Shown piece after piece: positions 1 through 7,741 of a stretch of 64,000 nt of DNA. A model generated the notes under the pieces. The model worked only from the letters and a program-made list of their open reading frames with translations, made no database searches and was not told where the DNA came from. Numbering within the stretch: the first letter of the stretch is position 1; every line of letters starts with the position of its first letter. Position numbers and translations under genes: made by a program. The DNA comes from an uncultured Lachnospiraceae bacterium (lineage in GTDB: Bacteria > Bacillota > Clostridia > Lachnospirales > Lachnospiraceae). Location of the stretch: positions 1 through 64,000 of the forward strand of contig CAJUPJ010000018.1 in NCBI GenBank assembly GCA_910588655.1. Reading direction: 5' to 3'.

Positions 1-71
1 TTCCCTTGTCTATTATAACAGATTTTTTATATCATGTCCAAAAGACTAATTGAAGGAAATTAAATACATAT

Positions 72-100
72 TTGACTTATAAGGCAATATAGTGTAAAAT
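72..100 (+). promoter_or_regulatory. sigma-A-type promoter for asd
   Basis: TTGACT at 72-77 and TAAAAT at 95-100 are separated by 17 bases, a good housekeeping promoter. It lies about 85 bases before the asd start, and nothing else lies between. The first 70 bases of the window hold no gene I can see. Confidence 0.7.
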
Positions 101-185
101 CTATAGACAATATACTGTATCCTGATGGAACAAATTGGTATAAATAGAGCCGTATTTACGGTGAGATAAGACTATGGAGGATGAC

Positions 186-1283
186 ATGGATAAAAAGTTA
201 AGAGCTGGTATCCTTGGCGGTACTGGAATGGTAGGACAGAGATTTATTTCATTATTAGAAAACCACCCCTGGTTTGAAGTAACTGTTATAGCTGCCAGCC
301 CAAGAAGCGCTGGAAAAAGGTATGAGGAAGCTGCTGGAAGCCGCTGGAAGATGCAGACCCCTATGCCAGAAGCAGTTAAGGATATTATCATTAAAGATGT
401 CAGTGATGTTAAAGGTGTAGCTTCAGAGGCAGATTTTGTTTTTAGTGCAGTTGATATGTCTAAAGATGAGATTAAGAGAATAGAAGAAGAGTATGCTAAA
501 ACAGAAACTCCAGTTGTTTCTAATAACAGCGCACACAGATGGACACCTGACGTCCCTATGGTTGTTCCTGAACTTAACCCTGGGCATTTAGAGGTAATAA
601 GCAGCCAGAAGAAACGCCTTGGCACTGAAAGGGGATTTATTGCTGTTAAGCCGAACTGCTCTATACAAAGCTACACACCTGCGCTTCATGCGCTTAAAGA
701 AGCAGGCTTTATGCCAAAGACAGTAGTTGCAACGACATACCAGGCAATTTCTGGCGCTGGCAAGACATTTAAAGAATGGCCAGAGATGGAAGGCAATATT
801 ATTCCATTTATTGGCGGTGAGGAAGAGAAAAGCGAGCAGGAACCACTCCGTATATGGGGGCATATTGAGGATGGCGTAATTGTAAAAGCTGATTCGCCAG
901 TTATTACAACACAGTGTATACGTGTACCTGTGCTGGATGGCCATACAGCGGCAGTATTTATGGATTTTGAAGAAGGAAATAAACCTTCAAAAGAACAGAT
1001 TATTAAAATATGGAGGGAATTTAAAGGGCTTCCACAGGAGTTAAACCTTCCAAATGCACCAAAGAACTTTATACAGTATTTTGACGAGGATAACCGTCCA
1101 CAGGTAACGCTTGATGTTAATTATGAAAACGGGTTTGGTATTTCACTTGGACGCCTGCGTGAAGATACAGTATTTGATTATAAATTCGTCGGGCTGTCAC
1201 ATAATACAGTGCGTGGCGCAGCAGGCGGTGGTGTCCTTACAGCAGAACTGCTTAAAGCAAAAGGTTATATCACTGCAAAATAA
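186..1283 (+). CDS. asd: aspartate-semialdehyde dehydrogenase, archaeal/fungal-type
   Basis: Reduces aspartyl phosphate to aspartate semialdehyde with NADPH, the branch point to lysine/diaminopimelate, threonine and methionine. The N-terminal GGTGMVGQ loop binds NADP, KPNCSIQS carries the catalytic Cys, and a C-terminal GAAGGGVL is typical of this branch of the family. The length (365 aa) is normal. An in-frame ATG at 174 exists, but GGAGG at 176-180 sits 5 bases before the ATG at 186, so 186 is the likely start. dapA and dapB, the next lysine-branch genes, are 45 kb away at 46.0 kb. Asd is preceded by its own promoter and followed closely by a Nudix gene. Confidence 0.93.
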   Translation: MDKKLRAGILGGTGMVGQRFISLLENHPWFEVTVIAASPRSAGKRYEEAAGSRWKMQTPMPEAVKDIIIKDVSDVKGVASEADFVFSAVDMSKDEIKRIEEEYAKTETPVVSNNSAHRWTPDVPMVVPELNPGHLEVISSQKKRLGTERGFIAVKPNCSIQSYTPALHALKEAGFMPKTVVATTYQAISGAGKTFKEWPEMEGNIIPFIGGEEEKSEQEPLRIWGHIEDGVIVKADSPVITTQCIRVPVLDGHTAAVFMDFEEGNKPSKEQIIKIWREFKGLPQELNLPNAPKNFIQYFDEDNRPQVTLDVNYENGFGISLGRLREDTVFDYKFVGLSHNTVRGAAGGGVLTAELLKAKGYITAK

Positions 1284-1307
1284 TGTTTGTCTTGGAGGCT
1301 TAGTTGT

Positions 1308-1706
1308 ATGGAAAAATACAGGATTTTAGTTAAAGGCATTGTTAAAAGAGATGGTAAATTCCTTTTAGTACAGAAATGGTTTGATGATAATATAGCAGAT
1401 CCTTATAGATGGGAATTTATTGATGGTGAAGCAGAATTTGGCGAGTCACCTGATGAAGCTGTAATAAGGATAATACATGAGCAGACAGGTATTACTGCAT
1501 TTGTAGACAGGATTTTATATACATGGACATTTATGCTTGGTTCAGAATGCAGCTTAGGTCTTGCATACTTGTGCCTGACTGATGAAGATAATGTTATCCT
1601 TTCAGAAGAATTAAATGATGCAAAGTGGATTGAAGGCATGGATTTTGAAGAATATATTCATAATAAGCGTATGCTTGAAGATTTAGAAAAGGCAGAGTTA
1701 TATTAA
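1308..1706 (+). CDS. Nudix-fold protein with a degenerate Nudix box
   Basis: About 132 aa with a Nudix hydrolase fold: an N-terminal strand, then a helix in the position of the catalytic box, then a strand-rich C-terminus. The box reads G-x5-E-x7-R-I-I-H-E-Q-T-G-I, where the family consensus is G-x5-E-x7-R-E-U-x-E-E-x-G-U. One metal-binding Glu is Ile and another is Gln. This may weaken pyrophosphohydrolase activity or shift the protein to a non-hydrolytic role. The start at 1308 follows TTGGAGG. It lies 24 bases after asd and is probably cotranscribed. The substrate cannot be told from the sequence. Confidence 0.72.
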   Translation: MEKYRILVKGIVKRDGKFLLVQKWFDDNIADPYRWEFIDGEAEFGESPDEAVIRIIHEQTGITAFVDRILYTWTFMLGSECSLGLAYLCLTDEDNVILSEELNDAKWIEGMDFEEYIHNKRMLEDLEKAELY

Positions 1707-1712
1707 TTAAAA

Positions 1713-1750
1713 AGAGACGCATCTGTTAATGAAATTAGCAGGTGCTCTCT
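1713..1750 (+). terminator. hairpin before pyrC, terminator or leader structure
   Basis: AGAGACGCATCTGTTAAT pairs with ATTAGCAGGTGCTCTCT around a 3-base loop, with one bulge. There is no real U-run, so it may be a leader or processing structure for the pyr operon and not a classic terminator. I see no PyrR-type antiterminator sequence. Confidence 0.4.
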
Positions 1751-1798
1751 GTATATAAGGACATAAGTTATGGCATATGTTTAAGAATGGAGACTGGA

Positions 1799-3100
1799 AT
1801 GGATAAGTATTTAATTAAAAACGGGCATCTTACTGACCCTGCTAATAATATTGACAGCAGGATGGATATATTAATATCTGGCGGCAAGGTTCTGGAAGTT
1901 TCAGAAAATATAAGTGAAAACAGTACTTCCGCAGCAGGGGCAGAAGTTATTGACGCTTCTGGCAAGTATATAATGCCAGGTTTTGTTGATTTGCATGTAC
2001 ATTTAAGAGAACCAGGTTTTGAATATAAAGAAACAGTCATGACAGGGGCACAGGCAGCAGCAAAGGGCGGAGTTACTACTATATGCCCTATGCCAAACAC
2101 AAACCCTGCCATTGATTCACCTGCAATGGTAATGGATTTGCTTGAAAGGGCAAAAGGTGCGCCTGTAAATATACTTCCGGTGGGAGCAATAACATTTGGC
2201 CAGGACGGCGTGGATATTACAGATATTGCAGGAATGAAAGAAGCAGGTGCTGTTGCTATAAGTGAAGATGGCAAATCTGTAATAAATTCATGGCTTTTCA
2301 GGCAGGCACTGCATGAAGCAGCAGAGGCAGGCATGCCAGTATTTTCACATTGCGAGGATACAAGCCTTTTAGACGGCGGTGTAATGAATTATGGTGCTAA
2401 ATCAGAGGAACTAGGGCTTCCTGGAATAATTAATGCTGTTGAGGACGTAATTGTGGCAAGGGATATACTTTTAGCCAAAGAAGCAGGCTGCAGGCTGCAT
2501 TTATGCCATTGTTCTACAGCAGACAGTGTTTTGCTGGTGGAGATGGCAAAGAAACAGGGGCTTCCGGTTACTGCTGAAGTCTGCCCGCACCATTTTACAA
2601 TGTCTGATGATGAAATTACAGAGGATGACGGAAGATTTAAAATGAACCCTCCGTTAAGGAGCAGGAAAGATGTTGATGCATTAAAGAATGGGTTAAAAGA
2701 CGGGATTATGGATGTAATCTCTACAGACCATGCATCGCATGGGGCAGAGGAAAAAGCACAGACAATGTTAAAAGCGCCATTCGGGATTGTGGGGCTTGAA
2801 ACATCATTTGCACTTGGATATACAGTCCTTGTCAGGGGCGGTTATCTTACATTATCCCAGCTTGCAAGTAAAATGAGTGTAAACCCTGCAAAGGTTATAG
2901 GGATTGATAAAGGAAACCTTGCACCAGGAAAGGCAGCAGACCTTGTTATTGCTGATATAGATACAGAATATGAAATTGACAGCAGTACATTTGTGTCAAA
3001 GGGTAAGAATACACCATTTAATGGCATGAAAGTATACGGCAGGATTGAGAAAACATTTACTGATGGTAAAATTGTATATGATTTATATAAGGAGGAGTAA
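1799..3100 (+). CDS. pyrC: dihydroorotase
   Basis: Cyclises N-carbamoyl-aspartate to dihydroorotate, step three of UMP synthesis. It is a class I (AllB/PyrC-type) amidohydrolase of about 433 aa. The metal motif DLHVHLREPG is followed by the later metal and substrate motifs (FSHCED, HLCHCSTADS) and STDHASH near the C-terminus. The reading frame is open from 1742, but GGAG sits 6 bases before ATG 1799 and the protein then begins MDKYLIKNG, as homologues do. It is the first gene of pyrC-pyrF-pyrK-pyrD, which run in one direction with short gaps. Confidence 0.94.
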   Translation: MDKYLIKNGHLTDPANNIDSRMDILISGGKVLEVSENISENSTSAAGAEVIDASGKYIMPGFVDLHVHLREPGFEYKETVMTGAQAAAKGGVTTICPMPNTNPAIDSPAMVMDLLERAKGAPVNILPVGAITFGQDGVDITDIAGMKEAGAVAISEDGKSVINSWLFRQALHEAAEAGMPVFSHCEDTSLLDGGVMNYGAKSEELGLPGIINAVEDVIVARDILLAKEAGCRLHLCHCSTADSVLLVEMAKKQGLPVTAEVCPHHFTMSDDEITEDDGRFKMNPPLRSRKDVDALKNGLKDGIMDVISTDHASHGAEEKAQTMLKAPFGIVGLETSFALGYTVLVRGGYLTLSQLASKMSVNPAKVIGIDKGNLAPGKAADLVIADIDTEYEIDSSTFVSKGKNTPFNGMKVYGRIEKTFTDGKIVYDLYKEE

Positions 3101-3102
3101 AG

Positions 3103-4020
3103 TTGGTTAAAAAGCTGATTGAAGAAATTACTAAGAAAAATGCACCTGTTGTGGCAGGGCTTGACCCAATGTTAGATTATGTGCCAGCACATATACAGCA
3201 GAAAGCATTTGAGGAATATGGTGAAACACTTGAGGGTGCAGCGGAGGCAATATGGCAGTTTAATAAAGATATTACAGATGCAATTTATGACCTTGTGCCT
3301 GCTGTAAAGCCACAGATTGCAATGTATGAACAGTTTGGCGTGCCAGGCATACAGGCATTTCATAAAACAGTTGCTTATTGCAAGGAAAAAGGGCTTGTAG
3401 TAATTGGTGATGTTAAGCGCGGGGATATAGGTTCTACATCAGCAGCATATGCAACAGGCCATCTTGGCAAGGTACATGTAGGAAGCAAATCATACTATGG
3501 TTTTGATGAGGATTTTATTACTGTAAACCCATATCTGGGCAGCGATGGTATAAACCCATTCCTTGATGTCTGTAATAAAGAGAATAAAGGAATATTTGTG
3601 CTTGTTAAGACTTCAAACCCTTCAAGTGGTGAATTCCAGGACAAGGTATTTGATGGTATGCCTTTATATGAGCTTGTTGCAAGAAAAGTAGCAGAATGGG
3701 GTGCAGGCTGCATGGATGGAGACTACAGCAATGTTGGCTGTGTAATTGGTGCAACTTACCCTGAAATGGGAAAAACACTTAGGAAAATCCTTCCACACAA
3801 TTATATACTTGTGCCAGGATATGGCGCACAGGGCGGTACTGCAAAAGATTTAAAGGTATATTTTAATAGTGACGGGCTTGGTGCAATAGTTAATTCTTCA
3901 AGAGGTATTATTGCTGCTTATAAACAGGAGAAATATTCAAAGTTTGGTGCAGAAAATTATGCAGATGCTTCAAGGCAGGCTGTTATTGATATGATAGAAG
4001 ATATTAACAGCGTTTTATAA
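3103..4020 (+). CDS. pyrF: orotidine 5'-phosphate decarboxylase, type 2
   Basis: Decarboxylates OMP to UMP, the last step of the pathway. The length (305 aa) and the VIGDVKRGDIGST motif (catalytic Lys-Asp-Lys array) identify the longer type 2 family. An N-terminal VAGLDPML and a C-terminal VPGYGAQGG phosphate-binding loop support this. The start is TTG at 3103, set by AAGGAGGAG just upstream. The ribosome binding site overlaps the pyrC stop, so translation of the two is likely coupled. Confidence 0.93.
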   Translation: MVKKLIEEITKKNAPVVAGLDPMLDYVPAHIQQKAFEEYGETLEGAAEAIWQFNKDITDAIYDLVPAVKPQIAMYEQFGVPGIQAFHKTVAYCKEKGLVVIGDVKRGDIGSTSAAYATGHLGKVHVGSKSYYGFDEDFITVNPYLGSDGINPFLDVCNKENKGIFVLVKTSNPSSGEFQDKVFDGMPLYELVARKVAEWGAGCMDGDYSNVGCVIGATYPEMGKTLRKILPHNYILVPGYGAQGGTAKDLKVYFNSDGLGAIVNSSRGIIAAYKQEKYSKFGAENYADASRQAVIDMIEDINSVL

Positions 4021-4058
4021 AAAGGGAGTTAAAAACACTTATAAAATGGAGAGAATAT

Positions 4059-4850
4059 ATGTCTGATAAAAGAAAATGTACAGCACGTATTGAAAGCCAG
4101 ATAAAACTTGCAGAGGGTATTTACAGCATGTGGCTTGGTTTCCCGGAAGATTTAAGGATTGCAGGGGAGGCAGTCCCGGGACAGTTTATATCCATGTACA
4201 GCAGTGATGGCAGCAGGCTTTTGCCAAGGCCAATAAGCATATGTGAAATCAATGCCCCTGCAAACCTGTTAAGGGTAGTATACCGCATTGCCGGGAAGGG
4301 CACAGAGGAATTTTCACATATGGAGGCTGGTGGAAGCATTGATGTAATTGCACCACTTGGCAATGGGTTTGATACCAGTTATGCAGAAGAAGGAAAAAGG
4401 GTGCTTCTAATAGGCGGAGGGATTGGCATACCACCAATGTTAGGACTTGCTGCTGTGGTTAAAGGTGAGGTAACAGCAGTCCTTGGTTACAGGGATAACA
4501 GCCTGTTCTTAAAAGAGGATTTCCTTCCATATGCCAAAATATATGTTTCAACAGAAGATGGAAGTGAGGGAGTTAAAGGTAATGTAATAGATGCAGTCCT
4601 CCATTATAGAACTGAAGCAGATATAATATATGCCTGCGGCCCGCTGCCAATGTTACGCGGTGTAAAGGCTTATGCAGCAGAAAATGGCATAAAAGCACAG
4701 GTTTCACTTGAAGAGAGGATGGCATGTGGCATAGGTGCATGTCTTGGATGTGTATGTACTTCCAAAGAAAAGGATGCACATACCAATGTAAATAATAAAA
4801 GGATTTGTAAGGACGGGCCTGTATTTGATGCAATGGAAATTGAATTTTAG
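4059..4850 (+). CDS. pyrK: dihydroorotate dehydrogenase B electron-transfer subunit
   Basis: Iron-sulfur flavoprotein subunit that passes electrons from the PyrD FMN to NAD. It has an N-terminal ferredoxin-reductase FAD domain (LLPRPISI is the flavin motif), a nucleotide-binding GGGIGIPPMLG and a C-terminal [2Fe-2S] motif, CGIGACLGCVC plus a later Cys in RICKDG. The length (263 aa) is typical. It sits between pyrF and pyrD as in many Firmicutes and should form a PyrK2-PyrD2 heterotetramer. Confidence 0.93.
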   Translation: MSDKRKCTARIESQIKLAEGIYSMWLGFPEDLRIAGEAVPGQFISMYSSDGSRLLPRPISICEINAPANLLRVVYRIAGKGTEEFSHMEAGGSIDVIAPLGNGFDTSYAEEGKRVLLIGGGIGIPPMLGLAAVVKGEVTAVLGYRDNSLFLKEDFLPYAKIYVSTEDGSEGVKGNVIDAVLHYRTEADIIYACGPLPMLRGVKAYAAENGIKAQVSLEERMACGIGACLGCVCTSKEKDAHTNVNNKRICKDGPVFDAMEIEF

Positions 4851-4873
4851 GAATTAATATACAGAGGTAGAGA

Positions 4874-5776
4874 ATGAATTTTTCGGTTAATTTTGCGGGA
4901 GTAGAAATGAAAAACCCTGTAACAGTGGCTTCAGGCACATTCGGCTCAGGGGCAGAATACAAGGATTTTGTAGATTTAAACAGGCTTGGTGCAGTAACTA
5001 CAAAAGGTGTGTCAAGTGTGCCCTGGCAGGGCAACCAGACACCACGTATATGTGAAACATATGGGGGGATGCTAAATGCAATAGGCCTCCAGAACCCTGG
5101 CATAGACCTTTTTATTGAAAGGGATATACCATTTTTAAAACAGTATGATACTAAAATTATAGTAAATGTATGTGGCAGGACTGTAGAAGAGTATATAGAG
5201 GTTGTAGAAAGGCTTGCTGCCACAGATATTGACATGCTTGAGATTAATATTTCCTGTCCTAATGTAAAAGCTGGCGGCATAGCATTTGGCCAGGATCCGG
5301 AACTTGCAAGGCAGGTGGCAGACAAGATAAAACAACATGCGAAGCAGCCTGTAATTGTGAAATTAAGCCCTAATGTCACAGATATTGCAGAAATGGCAAG
5401 GGCGGCCGAGGCAGGCGGGGCAGATGCGGTTTCACTGGTTAATACATTTACAGGCATGAAGATAGACATCAATAAGAGGGCATTTGCACTTGCTAACCAG
5501 ACAGGCGGCCTGTCTGGCCCTGCTATAAAACCAGTTGCATTAAGGATGGTATACCAGGCGGCACATGCAGTAAAAATACCTGTACTTGGCATGGGCGGCA
5601 TAAGCTGTGCAGAGGATGCGCTTGAATTTATAATGGCAGGTGCACGCATGGTAGCAGTGGGTACAGCTAACTTCCACAATCCTGCTGTTACAATGGAAAT
5701 AATAGACGGTATAGCGGAATTTATGGAGAAGAATGGTGTAAAAGATATTAATGAACTTTGTGGCTGTGTAAAATGA
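4874..5776 (+). CDS. pyrD: dihydroorotate dehydrogenase B catalytic subunit
   Basis: Oxidises dihydroorotate to orotate with FMN. The catalytic base of class 1 enzymes is a Cys, visible in NISCPNVK near residue 130. VASGTFGSG at the N-terminus and GMGGISCAEDALEF in the C-terminal phosphate-binding region fit class 1B. It is 300 aa, 23 bases after pyrK. The adjacent PyrK is what distinguishes the NAD-linked 1B form. Confidence 0.94.
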   Translation: MNFSVNFAGVEMKNPVTVASGTFGSGAEYKDFVDLNRLGAVTTKGVSSVPWQGNQTPRICETYGGMLNAIGLQNPGIDLFIERDIPFLKQYDTKIIVNVCGRTVEEYIEVVERLAATDIDMLEINISCPNVKAGGIAFGQDPELARQVADKIKQHAKQPVIVKLSPNVTDIAEMARAAEAGGADAVSLVNTFTGMKIDINKRAFALANQTGGLSGPAIKPVALRMVYQAAHAVKIPVLGMGGISCAEDALEFIMAGARMVAVGTANFHNPAVTMEIIDGIAEFMEKNGVKDINELCGCVK

Positions 5777-5792
5777 AAGGAGGAATAATTAA

Positions 5793-6740
5793 ATGGGAAA
5801 GTATATTTACGGAATTGACTTAGGTGGTACTACTGTTAAAATGGGGCTTTTTGACGGGGAAGGCAATATAATTGATAAATGGGAAATTGTTACAAGAAAA
5901 GAGGATAATGGTTCAAACATACTTCCCGATATTGCGGCTTCTATTAAAGAGAAAAACAACGAAAGAAATATTTCTGCAGAAGATATAACAGGTATAGGCA
6001 TAGGTGTTCCAGGGCCAGTAACAGAGGATGGAAGGGTGCTTAAATGTGCAAACCTTGGATGGGGGATTTTCTCTGTTGCTGATGAATTAAGCAGGCTTAC
6101 AGGTGTTGCAAATGTCAAGGCTGGCAATGATGCCAATGTAGCGGCACTTGGTGAACAGTGGCGTGGCGGCGGCAAGGGCTTTAAAAGCATAGTTATGGTT
6201 ACACTTGGTACAGGTGTTGGCGGTGGTGTTATCTATAATGGCAAAATAGTTACAGGGTGCAACGGCGCTGCTGGTGAAATCGGGCACTTAAAGGTCAACC
6301 CGCATGAAACTGCTGTATGCGGATGCGGCGGGAGCGGATGCCTTGAACAGTATTCATCTGCAACAGGCATAATGCGCCATGCAAGGGAGCTTGTAAGCAG
6401 CACAGAAGAAGAGTCTTATTTAAGGCAGTTTGAGACAGAAAAAATCACAGGCAAAGAAATATTTGACGCATACAAAGCAGGCGACAAACTTGCCAGCCAG
6501 GTTGTAGAAAGGTTTGCACAGTTCCTTGGGCTCGGGCTCTCACATGTGGCAGCAGTAGTTGATACAGAAGCATTTGTAATAGGCGGCGGTGTATCTAAAA
6601 ACGGACAGGTTGTAATAGATGTAATACGTGGTGAATATGAGAAAAACGTAATGTTTGCATTAAAAGGCAAAGAGTTCCGCCTTGCAGAACTTGGCAATGA
6701 TGCAGGGATGTATGGTTCAGCCAGGATGGTTATGGAATAG
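5793..6740 (+). CDS. glcK: ROK-family glucokinase
   Basis: Phosphorylates glucose with ATP. It has the N-terminal phosphate loop GIDLGGTTVKMG, the ROK signature with catalytic Asp in NDANVAALGE, GTGVGGGVI, and the zinc-binding CGCGGSGCLEQY after a His. At 315 aa it matches clostridial and bacillar ROK glucokinases. AAAGGAGG precedes the ATG. It may be the last gene of the pyr transcript, since the gap to pyrD is only 16 bases. Other hexose or N-acetylhexosamine specificity in the ROK family cannot be excluded. Confidence 0.85.
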   Translation: MGKYIYGIDLGGTTVKMGLFDGEGNIIDKWEIVTRKEDNGSNILPDIAASIKEKNNERNISAEDITGIGIGVPGPVTEDGRVLKCANLGWGIFSVADELSRLTGVANVKAGNDANVAALGEQWRGGGKGFKSIVMVTLGTGVGGGVIYNGKIVTGCNGAAGEIGHLKVNPHETAVCGCGGSGCLEQYSSATGIMRHARELVSSTEEESYLRQFETEKITGKEIFDAYKAGDKLASQVVERFAQFLGLGLSHVAAVVDTEAFVIGGGVSKNGQVVIDVIRGEYEKNVMFALKGKEFRLAELGNDAGMYGSARMVME

Positions 6741-6744
6741 ATTT

Positions 6745-7244
6745 ATAATTTACAGTTATTTTGTGCTGGTGGATGGACGCAGGTTCGTTGGTGTTCCACT
6801 AAATTATTCCATTCCAGGGCACGATTCCGCTACGCCGCAATGTTATTTAGTCCAGGAAAGATGTTTAAAAATTACATATATTGGGTACGCTGGCAAATCC
6901 AAAGTGTCTTCCATGAAAACAGCACGCTCCCGCTTGGACTTGCACGCAATGGTGCATAAAGCCCTTAATGTTCCTACGGAACATTTTAAGACAGGGCTTA
7001 AGCACCAGCGGCTTCGTACAGCTTTTTCATGGAAGCACATTTGGAATTTGCCAGCAATCTACACTTTGGTAATTTATAAAATATTTTCTACTTGGACGCT
7101 TAATTAAATAGACATTGCGCTGCGTGGGATGAAGTGCCCCTGTCATAGAATAATATTAGATGGAACACCAAACCCTGCTGTTACCCACAAAAATTACAAA
7201 AAACATGGCATATAACCAAAATAAATATTATAACTGTAAATTAT
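6745..7244. repeat. 500-bp imperfect palindrome with 15-bp terminal inverted repeats (element A)
   Basis: ATAATTTACAGTTAT at 6745-6759 is mirrored exactly by ATAACTGTAAATTAT at 7230-7244. Moving inward the arms keep pairing: GGTGTTCCA near 6790 with TGGAACACC near 7165, and GGCAAATCCAAAG near 6892 with a matching stretch ending in TTTGCC near 7050. The centre pairs GCCCTTAATGTTCC with GGAACATTTTAAGACAGGGC. No protein gene is credible here. The long open frames in this stretch are by-products of the palindrome. It fits either a transposase-less palindromic mobile element or a very large structured RNA. Confidence 0.8.
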
Positions 7245-7350
7245 GTTATGTAGAGGATGATTTAGACGAACATAAAACTAATGGCATATTTTGTGCATAT
7301 AACTATCCCACTGTGTAATAAGTGACTAGCAGAATAATCTTCCACGTCCC

Positions 7351-7647
7351 ATTTACAGTTATCTGGTTATTCTGTGGTTTTGTTGTAAATTTATGGTGAC
7401 AGGTTCTAAGTGCCAGATGCCAGTAATATTACATTAAAGGGGTACTTTAAGCCCGCCGGCATTTAAGCTGTATATTTAATATTCCGGAATAAACGCAGTT
7501 TATTTTGGAATATTAAATATATGGCTTTATGTGCCGCTGCGTGGCTTATCGTAGCGGAAGCGTACCCCTTTAATGTAATATTCTGGCTCTGGCACAGAAC
7601 CGTCCACCAATCCACACAAACCCACACAACCACAAGATAACTGTAAT
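7351..7647. repeat. 297-bp palindromic element B, same family
   Basis: The ends ATTTACAGTTAT and ATAACTGTAAT are inverted versions of the element A terminus. The arms then pair: ATATTACATTAAAGGGGTAC against GTACCCCTTTAATGTAATAT. The core includes CGCCGGCATTTAA, TGTGCCGCTG and CGTAGCGGAAGCGTACC at 7550-7566. That last 17-mer occurs in reverse complement at 49738-49754. The 106 bases between elements A and B hold nothing I recognise. Confidence 0.8.
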
Positions 7648-7661
7648 TATTTTTTCAGGTA

Positions 7662-7692
7662 TTGAGAAATTTATTCATATAGTATATACTAA
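7662..7692 (+). promoter_or_regulatory. hydrogenase promoter with overlapping palindromic operator
   Basis: TTGAGA (7662-7667), 17 bases, TATACT (7685-7690). The -10 box lies inside ATAGTATATACTAA (7679-7692), which differs by one base from the perfect palindrome TTAGTATATACTAA that overlaps the feoA -10 box in the same way. The TTAG/CTAA half-sites resemble those of DtxR-family metal-dependent repressors. Confidence 0.65.
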
Positions 7693-7741
7693 ACCTAGCT
7701 TATTTTATCACAATCACGAAAATTTAAGAGGAGGAAAGCAT

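Noticed and set aside
1707..1798. PyrR or other riboswitch in the pyr leader
   Set aside because: Only a simple hairpin is visible; no conserved anti-antiterminator sequence.
6682..7107. Open frame of 141 codons running from the end of glcK into the intergenic region
   Set aside because: It overlaps glcK in another frame, has no family resemblance, and its later part is one arm of the element A palindrome.
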